Source: Bradyrhizobium jicamae
GTDB lineage: Bacteria; Pseudomonadota; Alphaproteobacteria; Rhizobiales; Xanthobacteraceae
NCBI RefSeq assembly: GCF_018130695.1
Contig: NZ_JAFCJX010000018.1
Span: 62,001-126,000 of the forward strand
DNA: 64,000 bases
Direction: 5' to 3'
Shown: positions 7,955-16,044 of the stretch, piece by piece
How positions within the stretch are numbered: position 1 is the first letter of the stretch
How the letters are laid out: each line of letters starts with the position of its first letter
Position numbers and translations under genes: made by a program
Notes under the pieces: generated by a model
The model's database searches: none
Seen by the model: the letters and a program-made list of their open reading frames with translations, nothing else
Told to the model about the DNA's origin: nothing

Positions 7955-9012
7955 CACTCCCCTTGGCAGGCGCGCTCGATCAGGGCCTGGGCATCCCCTC
8001 GCGACAGCTTCGCGATCCGGGCGAGACGGGCCGAGGCCTGCTTGTTGTTGCGCAGAATATACGCGCTGTTCTGGGGATAGCGAGCGGCGCGAATATTGCT
8101 GATGACAATGGTCATCACCATGCGTGTCGCGATCAAATCGAACAGGATCGCACGCTCGCGCGGCGCGAGCGGAGTGACCGCGTGGTAGGCCGCGACCAGC
8201 TCCAGCGCCGGCTTGAGCGCATCGTCGCTGTCCTCGACCTGGTAGGCACAGGCGATGGCGAGGTCGTTGATCCGGGCGGTCGAGGTGAGGTCGCCGAAGT
8301 CGATGATTCCCGCGATCCGCTCATTGTCAGTGGGCTCGACCACGACATTGTGCGGATTGAGATCATTGTGCAGCGGCTGCTTCGGCAGTTCGGCCAACAC
8401 AGGCACCGCATGCCTCTCAAACCCATCGAGGAAACGTTCGACCAGATCGCGCTGGCCGGCCGGCACGGTGCCGATCAGCGGGCGCAGCTCGGCGGCGTGC
8501 TGGATGTCCCACAGCAGCTTGTGATCGGCGCCGGGATGGCGGAAGTCGCGCATCGCGCGCGCCAGCCGCGCGGCGCATTGCCCGAGGTCGCGCTGCAGCC
8601 TTGCCGACGGCGGCACCTGGTGCATCGGCGTGCCTGCGAGGAACGACAACAGCCGCACGATGCGTGTCGAGCCGTCGTCGAAGGTGACGTCGAGCTCGAC
8701 TGCGCCGTTCAGCGCCGGAAAGATGCGTGGGATTGGCAGCGATGAATCCCGTGACGCGACGTGCCGCAGCACCTCGGTCTGCAGGTTGGTGACACTGCGA
8801 TCCTCGGCGGGATTGGCGATCTTGAGCACATAGTCGCGACCGTCCGCCGTGCGCAGCCGAAAATTCTGGTCGCGCTCACTGTCGAGCCGGCGCACGGAGG
8901 CCGGCAGGCCGTAATGCTCGAGCGCCAGCGCCTGTGCGCGGGCCTCCGGAATTGGCGATGCCGCGCGCAGCCCGTCGATCGGGTCGAGTGCAGTGGAAAG
9001 GCGCTCTTGCAC
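7954..9012 (-). CDS. APH-fold small-molecule kinase, hydroxylysine kinase-like
   Basis: A 352-residue phosphotransferase of the aminoglycoside phosphotransferase / choline kinase superfamily. The nucleotide-binding lysine is probably Lys64 (YVLKIANP), the catalytic loop is HNDLNPHN at 215-222 with Asp217, and the metal-binding IDFGD is at 237-241. This architecture is found in hydroxylysine kinase and homoserine kinase type enzymes; no resistance role is suggested. It starts with GTG (9012), preceded by AGGA. Translational coupling to the phospho-lyase-like gene suggests that it phosphorylates a hydroxyl group that the lyase then removes. The substrate is unknown. Confidence 0.8.
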   Translation of the reverse strand: MQERLSTALDPIDGLRAASPIPEARAQALALEHYGLPASVRRLDSERDQNFRLRTADGRDYVLKIANPAEDRSVTNLQTEVLRHVASRDSSLPIPRIFPALNGAVELDVTFDDGSTRIVRLLSFLAGTPMHQVPPSARLQRDLGQCAARLARAMRDFRHPGADHKLLWDIQHAAELRPLIGTVPAGQRDLVERFLDGFERHAVPVLAELPKQPLHNDLNPHNVVVEPTDNERIAGIIDFGDLTSTARINDLAIACAYQVEDSDDALKPALELVAAYHAVTPLAPRERAILFDLIATRMVMTIVISNIRAARYPQNSAYILRNNKQASARLARIAKLSRGDAQALIERACQGE

Positions 9013-9037
9013 GAGAAATCCTGTGGCCTTTTTATCG

Positions 9038-9086
9038 GAGCATGATCTTTTCGGAAAACCGCTTCACACTTTTCCGGATCATGCTC
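9038..9086. repeat. GAGCATGATC palindromic repeat within the operon
   Basis: A 49-base imperfect palindrome with outer arms GAGCATGATC and GATCATGCTC and inner arms TTTTCGGAAAA and TTTTCC. It fills the gap between the dehydrogenase stop (9086) and the kinase start (9012). The family is widespread between genes in Bradyrhizobium and related genera (general knowledge). A decayed copy lies at 63791-63831. In the transcript it would form a stable hairpin that could affect mRNA stability of the last two genes. Confidence 0.8.
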
Positions 9087-10021
9087 TAGTAACCGCGGGC
9101 GCGGTCGATCGCATGCGGCGGGCGCTGCCCGGCGCGGACTGCCTCCGCCGTCGCTGCCACCGTGGTCGCGACCGCGCTGATGCTGACATCGCTGGCGTCA
9201 TGCGGTGTCACCGCGATTTGCGGATGGTACCAGAACGCATGGGTCTGTGGCAGCGGTTCGGTGACGAACACATCGAGCGCAGCGCCGGACAATTGCCCGC
9301 TGTCGAGTGCTGCGAGCAGATCATCTTCCACGAGATGCTCGCCGCGGCCGACCTGGATCAAATAGCCGCCGTGCCGCATCCGGCCGAAGGTCTTGGCATT
9401 GAGAATGCCGCGCGTCTCGAAGGTCAGCGGCAGCAGGTTCACCAGCACCTCGGTCTCGCCGAGCATGGCGGACAGGCCCGCCGGGCCATGGAAGCCGCGC
9501 ACGCCTGCCGGCACCGGCTTTTCTGTCCGGCTCCAGGACATCACGGGAAAGCCGAGATAGGCGAGATCCCGTGCCACCTGCTGGCCGATCGCGCCATTGC
9601 CGAGAATGCCGACCGGCACCTCCTGCGCGCGCCGTTGCTCGCGCCGCTGCCAGATGCGATCGCGCTGCTGGTTGCGAAACGCATTGAAGCCGCGCTGGTG
9701 GCCGATCACATTCCAGGTGATGAAGCCCGACATCAGCTGCGCCTGTCCCGGATCGACCACGCGGATCACGTCGACATCAGGCGGCAGGCTCGGGCAGGCT
9801 ATGATGTTGTCGACGCCGGCGGCGATCGAGCACACCGCCTGCAGGTCGGGATAGCGTGCGAAGGCGTCGTCCGGTGGATGCCAGGCGAGCGCGAGGCGGA
9901 CATCGGCGGCAGGCGTGTCCGCGGTGTGATCAACGACCTCGACGCGAGGCGCGATGCGCGCGAGCTCCGCGCCGTAGTAGCGGCGCAGGTCGAGGCGCTT
10001 GCTGACGAGAACGCAACGCAT
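9086..10021 (-). CDS. D-2-hydroxyacid dehydrogenase (glyoxylate/hydroxypyruvate reductase A type)
   Basis: A 311-residue NAD(P)-dependent 2-hydroxyacid dehydrogenase. The nucleotide-binding glycine motif is GNGAIG (141-146), the catalytic Arg226 is in QVGRGEHL, Glu255 in FVTEPLPQTH and His274 in VTPHDAS. The shortened N-terminal catalytic half (CSIAAGVDNI) and overall length fit the GhrA subgroup, which reduces glyoxylate and hydroxypyruvate. Its start overlaps the stop of the ABC ATPase gene as TGATG, so it is translated with the transporter. In this operon it probably reduces or oxidises a 2-oxo/2-hydroxy acid derived from the imported compound; the real substrate is unknown. Confidence 0.87.
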   Translation of the reverse strand: MRCVLVSKRLDLRRYYGAELARIAPRVEVVDHTADTPAADVRLALAWHPPDDAFARYPDLQAVCSIAAGVDNIIACPSLPPDVDVIRVVDPGQAQLMSGFITWNVIGHQRGFNAFRNQQRDRIWQRREQRRAQEVPVGILGNGAIGQQVARDLAYLGFPVMSWSRTEKPVPAGVRGFHGPAGLSAMLGETEVLVNLLPLTFETRGILNAKTFGRMRHGGYLIQVGRGEHLVEDDLLAALDSGQLSGAALDVFVTEPLPQTHAFWYHPQIAVTPHDASDVSISAVATTVAATAEAVRAGQRPPHAIDRARGY

Positions 10022-11637
10022 CAGGCCGCCTGTGACGATGAGATTTGTCCGGGCACGGCGGCAAGCAGCTCGCGCGTGTAGGCGTGCTCGGGCGCGGAGA
10101 ACAATGCGGCGGTCGGCTTCAGCTCGACGATGGCGCCGCGCTGCATCACCGCGATGCGGTCGCAGATTTGCGCGGCGACGCGCAGATCGTGGGTGATGAA
10201 CAGCATCGAAAGGCCAAGCCGCGCCTTGAGGTCTTCGAGCAGGTTCAGCACCTGCGCCTGCACGGAGACGTCGAGCGCGGAGACCGCTTCGTCGGCAACG
10301 ATGACCTCCGGCTCCAGCGCCAGCGCACGGGCGATACCGATGCGCTGGCGCTGGCCGCCGGAGAATTCATGCGGGTAGCGTTCCAGCGCGCTGGCATTGA
10401 GGCCGACGAGGCCGAGCAACTCGCCGGCGCGCTTATGCGCCGTTGCCGGATCGGTGCCGTGGGCGATCGGTCCGTCGGCGATGATGTTGCCGACCTTGCG
10501 GCGCGGATTGAGCGACGCAAAGGGATCCTGAAAGATCATCTGGATGCGGCTGCGCGCCTTGCGCAACTCTCGGCCAGCGATTTGCGTGAAGTCGACATCG
10601 CCAAGGCGTACCGTGCCCTGGTCCGGCTCGATCAGCCGCATCACCAGCCGCGCCACCGAGGATTTGCCGGAGCCGGATTCGCCGACGAGGCCGAGCGTCT
10701 CACCCTTGAGGATGTCGAAATTCACTTCATTGGCGGCGCGGACGCGACGCTCCGGCTGGAACCAGCCGCCGCCGCTGACATAGGTCTTGTCGAGGCCGAC
10801 GACCTCGACCGCCCTCGCGCGGTCGGCGAGGGAAGCGCGCTGCGGCGGCTGCATCGACGGGACGGCTGCGAGCAGCGCGCGGGTATAGGCATGTTGCGGG
10901 CGGCCCAGCACATCATCGGCCGCGCCCTGTTCGACCACCTTGCCGTGCTGGAGCACGATGACGCGGTCGGCAATGTCGGCAACGACGCCGAAATCATGGG
11001 TGATGAACATGACCGCCATGTTGCGGCTGCGCTGCAGGTCGCGGATCAGTTTCAGGATCTGCGCCTGCGTCGTGACGTCGAGTGCGGTGGTCGGCTCGTC
11101 CGCGACCAGCACCGCCGGTTCCAGCGCGAGCGCCATCGCGATCATGGCGCGCTGGCGCTGGCCGCCGGAGAGCTGATGCGGATAGGCGCGCATCGATGTT
11201 TCAGGGTTGGGCAGGCCGACCTCGCGGAGCAGCTGCAGCGCCTTCTGCTTGCGCTCCTTCGGCGTCAGCAGGTCGTGTGCCTCGAACATCTCGGCGATCT
11301 GGTCGCCGATTCGCATCAACGGATTGAGCGCGGTCATCGGCTCCTGGAACACCATCGCGATATGGCGGCCGCGCAGTGCCAGCCAGCCGGTCTCGTCGAG
11401 GGTGAGCAGGTTCTGCCCATCATAGACGATCTCGCCGGCCTCGCGGCCGATCGTGTCAGGCAACAGCCCCATCAGCGCATGCGCGCACATCGATTTGCCG
11501 GAGCCGGACTCGCCGACCACGCAGAGGATTTTTCCGGGCGCGAGATCGAAGGAGATGTCGTCGACGGCATAAGGGCGGTCGGCGCCGGGCGGCAGTGCGA
11601 GTTTCAAGTTCTTGATCGAGACGGCAACGTCAGACAT
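10021..11637 (-). CDS. Dipeptide/oligopeptide-type ABC transporter, fused double ATP-binding protein
   Basis: A 538-residue protein with two complete ABC ATPase domains, equivalent to DppD and DppF joined in one chain as in GsiA. Each half has a Walker A (VGESGSGKS at about 41-49 and again near 325-333), an LSGGQRQR-type signature and a Walker B (VLVADEPTTALD; VIVADEAVSALD). The N-terminal half ends with the peptide-transporter C-terminal extension. The frame runs upstream to 11751, but the ATG at 11637 overlaps the permease stop as TGATG and gives the normal N-terminus. It would power the two permeases upstream. The second Walker B reads DEAVSALD rather than DEPxSALD, a common family variant. 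Confidence 0.93.
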   Translation of the reverse strand: MSDVAVSIKNLKLALPPGADRPYAVDDISFDLAPGKILCVVGESGSGKSMCAHALMGLLPDTIGREAGEIVYDGQNLLTLDETGWLALRGRHIAMVFQEPMTALNPLMRIGDQIAEMFEAHDLLTPKERKQKALQLLREVGLPNPETSMRAYPHQLSGGQRQRAMIAMALALEPAVLVADEPTTALDVTTQAQILKLIRDLQRSRNMAVMFITHDFGVVADIADRVIVLQHGKVVEQGAADDVLGRPQHAYTRALLAAVPSMQPPQRASLADRARAVEVVGLDKTYVSGGGWFQPERRVRAANEVNFDILKGETLGLVGESGSGKSSVARLVMRLIEPDQGTVRLGDVDFTQIAGRELRKARSRIQMIFQDPFASLNPRRKVGNIIADGPIAHGTDPATAHKRAGELLGLVGLNASALERYPHEFSGGQRQRIGIARALALEPEVIVADEAVSALDVSVQAQVLNLLEDLKARLGLSMLFITHDLRVAAQICDRIAVMQRGAIVELKPTAALFSAPEHAYTRELLAAVPGQISSSQAA

Positions 11638-12476
11638 CAGCGCCCTTCCTTGCTGAGGCGCGGATTGAGCGCGTCGTTGAGACCTTCGCCGATCAGGTTC
11701 AGCGCCAGCACCGAGAGCAGGATCGCGATGCCCGGGAACAGCGTGATCCACCAGGCCTGCCGGATCACGGTGCGGCCGGCGCCGACCATGTAGCCCCAGG
11801 ACATCAGATTGGGATCGCCGAGGCCGAGGAAGGAGAGCGAGGATTCCAGCAGAATCGCGGTCGCAACCATCAGCGAGGCCAGCACGATCACCGGCGACAG
11901 CGCGTTGGGGAGGATCTCGCGCCAGATGATCCAGCCGTGGCTCTGCCCGGTGACGACGGCGGCCTGGACATATTCGCGGGTGCGCAGCGACAGCACTTCG
12001 CCGCGCACGAGGCGCGCCACCGGCGGCCAGCTCACGATCGCGATCGCGAGCACGATGGAGATGATGGAAGGCTGCAGGATCGCGACCAGTACGATCGCGA
12101 GCGCAAAGCTCGGCACGGTCTGGAAGAATTCGGTGAAGCGCATCAGTGCATCGCCGATCTTGCCGCCGAAATAGCCGGCGACCGCGCCGACGGGAATCCC
12201 GACCGCAAGCGCGGCCATGGTCGAGACCAGCCCGACCAACAGCGAGACGCGGGCCCCGTAGATGATGCCGGCCAGCACGTCGCGGCCGAGCGCGTCGGTG
12301 CCGAGCGGGAGCCCTGCGACCGTGAACGGCGGCAGGAATGGCCGCTGCACCATGCGCCAGGGCGAGGTCGGAAACAGCAGCGGGCCGAAGGCCGCGATCG
12401 CGATTGCGATCACGAGGATCACGAGGCCGATCACGCCGCCGGGGTTGCGCAGCATGGTGCGCCAGAACTTGGTCAT
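11637..12476 (-). CDS. ABC transporter permease, DppC type
   Basis: A 279-residue inner-membrane permease of the binding-protein-dependent family. It has the DppC-type N-terminus (one helix, then PLGTDALGRDVLAGIIYGARVSLLVG), a further block of five helices and the EAA loop with the conserved glycine (QAAVVTGQSHGWIIWREILPNALSPVIV). The ATG at 12476 overlaps the stop of the partner permease as ATGA; an upstream open stretch to 12557 is inside that gene and is not expected to be used. It forms a heterodimer with the DppB-type permease for uptake of a small peptide-like or amino-containing substrate. Confidence 0.93.
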   Translation of the reverse strand: MTKFWRTMLRNPGGVIGLVILVIAIAIAAFGPLLFPTSPWRMVQRPFLPPFTVAGLPLGTDALGRDVLAGIIYGARVSLLVGLVSTMAALAVGIPVGAVAGYFGGKIGDALMRFTEFFQTVPSFALAIVLVAILQPSIISIVLAIAIVSWPPVARLVRGEVLSLRTREYVQAAVVTGQSHGWIIWREILPNALSPVIVLASLMVATAILLESSLSFLGLGDPNLMSWGYMVGAGRTVIRQAWWITLFPGIAILLSVLALNLIGEGLNDALNPRLSKEGR

Positions 12477-13444
12477 GACGCGAACTCGATGCGCGGATCG
12501 ACCGAGCGGTAGATCAGATCGGTGATCAGGTTGAAGGCCAGCACCATCGCCGAGCAAACGACGAAGACGCCGAGCAGCAGATTGTAGTCGCGCTGCAAGA
12601 GCGCCTCGTACATCAGGCGGCCGATGCCGGGCCAGGCGAACACGGTTTCGGTCAGCACCGCGCCGCCGACCAGCGTGCCGGCTTGCAGGCCGGCGAGCGT
12701 GACGACCGGCAGCAGCGCGTTGCGCAGCACGTGGCGGCGCTGGATCACGGCATCGCGCAGCCCCTTGGCGCGCGCGGTCTTGACGAAATCATGCCGCTTG
12801 ACCTCGAGCATCGAGGCGCGGGTCATGCGGGCATAGGTCGCCATGAAGAACAGGCCGATCGTGGTGGCGGGGAGGATCAGATGCGCGCCGACGTCGAGCA
12901 CATGGGCAAGCCCGGTGTAATTGGCGCCGACGGTCTCGTAGCCGAAGCTCGGCAGCCACTCCATCGTGACGGAGAACAACAGGATCGCCATCAACGATAT
13001 CCAGAACAGCGGCGTGGCGTAGAAGATCAGCGCCAGTATCGTGATCGCAGTGTCGGCCCAGGTGCCGGCGAAGCGCGCGGCGAGCGTGCCGAAGATCACG
13101 CCGAACAGCAGCGAGATCACGAACGCGGTGCCTGTGAGCAGCAAGGTCGCCGGCAGCCGCTCGCCGATCAGCCTGGCGACCGGCATCTGCTGGCGGAAGG
13201 AGAAGCCGAGATCGAGCGTCACGATGCCCTTGACGTAGCGATAGAGCTGCACCGGCAGCGGCTGGTCGAGGCCGAATTTTTCACGCAGCTGCTCGACGAA
13301 GATCTTGTCGCTGACGCCGGCCTCGCCTGCCATCACCATCGCGGGATCACCCGGCGCCATGCGGATTAGCATGAAGTTGAGCACGACGATCGCGAGCAGC
13401 ACGACAACGGCCTTTGCAAGTCTCTGGGCTATGAATGCAAGCAT
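12473..13444 (-). CDS. ABC transporter permease, DppB type
   Basis: A 323-residue permease with six predicted helices. It has the DppB-type N-terminal helix (FIAQRLAKAVVVLLAIVVLNFMLIRMAPGDP), a periplasmic segment ending LDLGFSF, and the EAA loop (FVKTARAKGLRDAVIQRRHVLRNALLPVVT). The gene follows the receptor gene after 73 bases that contain a strong hairpin (13477-13506), and overlaps the next permease by four bases. Confidence 0.93.
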   Translation of the reverse strand: MLAFIAQRLAKAVVVLLAIVVLNFMLIRMAPGDPAMVMAGEAGVSDKIFVEQLREKFGLDQPLPVQLYRYVKGIVTLDLGFSFRQQMPVARLIGERLPATLLLTGTAFVISLLFGVIFGTLAARFAGTWADTAITILALIFYATPLFWISLMAILLFSVTMEWLPSFGYETVGANYTGLAHVLDVGAHLILPATTIGLFFMATYARMTRASMLEVKRHDFVKTARAKGLRDAVIQRRHVLRNALLPVVTLAGLQAGTLVGGAVLTETVFAWPGIGRLMYEALLQRDYNLLLGVFVVCSAMVLAFNLITDLIYRSVDPRIEFAS

Positions 13445-13476
13445 CGGTGACTTCGGTGATCGTTCGAGAACGAAGA

Positions 13477-13506
13477 AAGCCGCGGCGCTGAGCGGCGCCG
13501 CGGCTT
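13477..13506 (-). terminator. Terminator-like hairpin between receptor and permease genes
   Basis: A perfect 12-bp inverted repeat, 13477-13488 and 13495-13506, with a 6-base loop lies 11 bases after the receptor stop. On the transcribed minus strand the stem is followed by the T-rich run TTTCTTCGTTCT. This looks like a partial terminator or 3'-end protector that would keep receptor mRNA in excess over the permeases, a known arrangement for ABC operons. Readthrough must occur if the downstream genes have no other promoter. Confidence 0.65.
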
Positions 13507-13517
13507 GGTGATGTCGG

Positions 13518-15068
13518 TTACTTGTCGAGCCAGGCGTCCCGGAAACCGTCGTTGACGCCGATCGCCGTGGTGATCAGGTTCTTGACGTTGCAGCGGGTGA
13601 CGGTCGGGAACTGCAGTTCAAGCAGCCAGGCCACCGGCACATCGTCGACAAGGATCTTCTGTGCCTTGTCATAGATTGGTTTGCGCGCCGCGTCGGGGAA
13701 GGCGACCGCGCCCTCGGCAAACAGTTTGTCGATTTCCGGGTTCGAATAGCCTTCGACGTTGTTGAACGGATTGCCCTTGGCGATCTGGCTGGAGACATAG
13801 GTGCGGCTGACGCCGAGCGCGGGATCGCCGTACTGATAGACGTAGGTGAAGGCGATGTCGTAGTCCCATTCCGAGGTCTTCTGGTTCCAGCCGGCGACAT
13901 CGGTCGAGACCATTTCGACATTGATGCCGACATCCTGCAGGTTCTGCTTCACGGCTTCCGCCCAGCGCTGCCAGGTTTCGCCATAGGGCAGCGGCAGCAG
14001 GCGGACCTTCTCGCCATTGTAGCCGGCTTCCTTGAGCAGGGCTTTGGCCTTGGCCGGATCGTAGTCATATTTCGGCACGTCGCCGCTGTAGTGCTTGATC
14101 GATGAGCCGGACGGGCCGGTCGCGACCTTGCCGAGGCCGTTCCAGATCACGTCCTTCGCAAAGTTGCGGTCCATCGCATACATCACGGCCTGGCGGAATT
14201 TCTTGTTCGCGGTCGGCCCCTGGCGATTGTTGAGCCACAGCCAGGAATGCGGGCTGAAGAACTCCCAGCCCGCGCCGGTGACGCAGACATTCTTCAGCTT
14301 GGAGAGGCGCGGCACGTCGAAATTCTCGACCGAGCCGCCCGGCAGCACGTCGACCTTGCCGGTCTCGAAGGCGACGGCGCGTGCGGCCGCATCCGGGATC
14401 ACGTGCCAGTAGATCTCGTCGAGGTTCGGCTTGCCCTTGATGTAGTAGTTCGGGTTCTTGACCAGGCGGATGAACGAACCCTTCTGCCATTCCTTGAACA
14501 TGAAGGGGCCGGTGCCAACAGGCGTGTTGTTGGCGGGGTTGGTCTTGAAATCGGTGCCTTCATAGATGTGCTTCGGGATCATCGGCAGCGAGCCGACCTC
14601 GAAGACGCCGAGGAACGGCCCGAACGGCTGCTTCAGGTTGAAGATCACCGTGCTGTCGTCAGGCGTCTCGATCTTGTCGACCTGCGCGAAATTGCTGCGC
14701 GCGCGGGGATGAGTCTGCTTGAGGAACTCGATCGAGAACGCGACGTCGGCCGAGGTGAACGGCTTGCCGTCATGCCAGGTGACGCCCTTGCGGAGCTTGA
14801 AGGTGTAGGTCTTGCCGTCCTCGCTGACATTCCAGCTCTCGGCGAGGCCCGGCAGCGGCTCGAGTTTCGGGCTGTAGCGCAACAGGCCTTCATAGATATT
14901 GCCGGAGACCATCTGGGTCGGGCCGTTCTGGACCAGGCCCATCATCAGGCCCGGCGGCTCCGGCTGGATCACGGCATTGATGACGCCACCGGCTTTCGGC
15001 TCTTCAGCGAGGGCTACGGTGCTCAATGCACTCGCCAGCAAAAGGCCCAGCATGACTTGTTTCAACAT
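13518..15068 (-). CDS. ABC transporter substrate-binding protein, dipeptide/oligopeptide family (SBP_bac_5)
   Basis: A 516-residue periplasmic receptor with a Sec signal peptide (MLKQVMLGLLLASALSTVALA, cleavage before EEP). The family signature follows: ESWNVSEDGKTYTFKLRKGVTWHDGKPFTSADV. Related proteins bind di- and oligopeptides, opines, nickel chelates or amino-sugar conjugates, so the fold alone does not name the ligand. The ATG at 15068 is chosen because it begins the signal peptide and has AGAGAG upstream; the frame continues to 15176 without support. It is transcribed after the class II aldolase and feeds the permeases and fused ATPase. Confidence 0.93.
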   Translation of the reverse strand: MLKQVMLGLLLASALSTVALAEEPKAGGVINAVIQPEPPGLMMGLVQNGPTQMVSGNIYEGLLRYSPKLEPLPGLAESWNVSEDGKTYTFKLRKGVTWHDGKPFTSADVAFSIEFLKQTHPRARSNFAQVDKIETPDDSTVIFNLKQPFGPFLGVFEVGSLPMIPKHIYEGTDFKTNPANNTPVGTGPFMFKEWQKGSFIRLVKNPNYYIKGKPNLDEIYWHVIPDAAARAVAFETGKVDVLPGGSVENFDVPRLSKLKNVCVTGAGWEFFSPHSWLWLNNRQGPTANKKFRQAVMYAMDRNFAKDVIWNGLGKVATGPSGSSIKHYSGDVPKYDYDPAKAKALLKEAGYNGEKVRLLPLPYGETWQRWAEAVKQNLQDVGINVEMVSTDVAGWNQKTSEWDYDIAFTYVYQYGDPALGVSRTYVSSQIAKGNPFNNVEGYSNPEIDKLFAEGAVAFPDAARKPIYDKAQKILVDDVPVAWLLELQFPTVTRCNVKNLITTAIGVNDGFRDAWLDK

Positions 15069-15121
15069 CTGCAATCTCTCTTCTGGTTGAATTGTTCCGG
15101 CCGCGGCTTCGCGACTGACGG

Positions 15122-15895
15122 CTAGTTGATGAAATCCGGATCGGTGCGCGCGAGCATCCGCTTGAAGGCGGACCATTCGGCATCGGGCACGCCGTTCAGT
15201 TCGATGGCGTCGTAGGAGGTGGCGTATTGACCGGCGGTCTTGCGTGCGACCGCCTCCGACAGCGGCGCGATCTCCGCGCCGGCCGCCTGGACCGCGAGTT
15301 GCGCGCGGCAGGAGCGCTCCAGATTGTGCATCAGCTTGAAGGCTTCGGACACCGAGCGGCCGCAGGTCAGCATGCCGTGATTGCGCAGGATCATCACGTA
15401 TTTGTCGCCGAGATCGGCGACGAGGCGGACGCGCTCATCGAGATCGAGCGCGATGCCTTCATAGTCGTGATAGGCGAGGCAGCCCGTGAACTGCATCGAC
15501 CATTGATTGAGCGGCAGCAGGCCCTGCTTCTGGCAGGACACCGCGACGCCGGCCACCGTATGGGTGTGCAGCACGCAGGCGACGTCCGGGCGCGCCGCAT
15601 GCACCGCGCTGTGGATGGTGAAGCCGGCCGGATTGATGCCGAGCCCAAGCGGATCGTCGATGATGTTGCCGTCGAGATCGACGGTGACGAGGTTCGACGC
15701 CGTCACCTCCTCGAAGCGCATTCCGTAGGGATTGATCAGGAAGCGGTCGTGGCTGCCGGGCAGCCGCACCGAGATGTGGGTGTAGATGCTGTCATCGAGC
15801 CCGAGCCGGTGGATCAGCCGGTAGGCGGCTGCGAGGTCGATGCGGAATTGCTGGTTCTGGTCCTTCACGGCCTCGGGCCGCACATGCGTCGTCAT
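15122..15895 (-). CDS. Class II aldolase/adducin-family protein
   Basis: A 257-residue class II aldolase/adducin-domain protein. Zinc ligands are probably His110, His112 (LHTHT) and His173 (RNHGML). The usual acidic catalytic residue of the fuculose-phosphate aldolase motif is not obvious: the segment reads FTIHSAVHAARPD, as in the uncharacterised branch of the family. It may act as an aldolase, epimerase or decarboxylase on a phosphorylated or free hydroxyacid. It is the first gene of the minus-strand operon, directly behind the regulatory region shared with the divergent GntR gene. Confidence 0.85.
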   Translation of the reverse strand: MTTHVRPEAVKDQNQQFRIDLAAAYRLIHRLGLDDSIYTHISVRLPGSHDRFLINPYGMRFEEVTASNLVTVDLDGNIIDDPLGLGINPAGFTIHSAVHAARPDVACVLHTHTVAGVAVSCQKQGLLPLNQWSMQFTGCLAYHDYEGIALDLDERVRLVADLGDKYVMILRNHGMLTCGRSVSEAFKLMHNLERSCRAQLAVQAAGAEIAPLSEAVARKTAGQYATSYDAIELNGVPDAEWSAFKRMLARTDPDFIN

Positions 15896-15952
15896 CGTTC
15901 CTGCTCGTCCCTGTCAGCGGGGCTTTTTTGTTGCGCTGCAATACCCGCGCCA

Positions 15953-16023
15953 TCTAAACTGTCGACAATCTAAGAATTGATCAAGTCTAAACTGTCGACA
16001 ATCGGCGATTAATTATTGTACAA
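15953..16023. promoter_or_regulatory. Duplicated palindromic operator between the aldolase operon and the GntR gene
   Basis: TCTAAACTGTCGACAATC occurs exactly twice, at 15953-15970 and 15986-16003. The start-to-start spacing is 33 bp, about three helical turns. Each copy is centred on the palindrome TGTCGACA. A related TTGTACAA lies at 16016-16023, about 20 bp before the GntR start. The region sits between two divergent genes, as expected for autoregulated GntR/FadR-family control of both directions. Confidence 0.7.
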
Positions 16024-16044
16024 GGGTCAAAACGGACCTTTCTG

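Noticed and set aside
10045..11793. A 582-codon plus-strand frame over the ABC ATPase gene
   Set aside because: The opposite strand encodes two textbook ABC domains. The plus-strand product has a low-complexity Arg/Asp/Gln composition typical of antisense frames.
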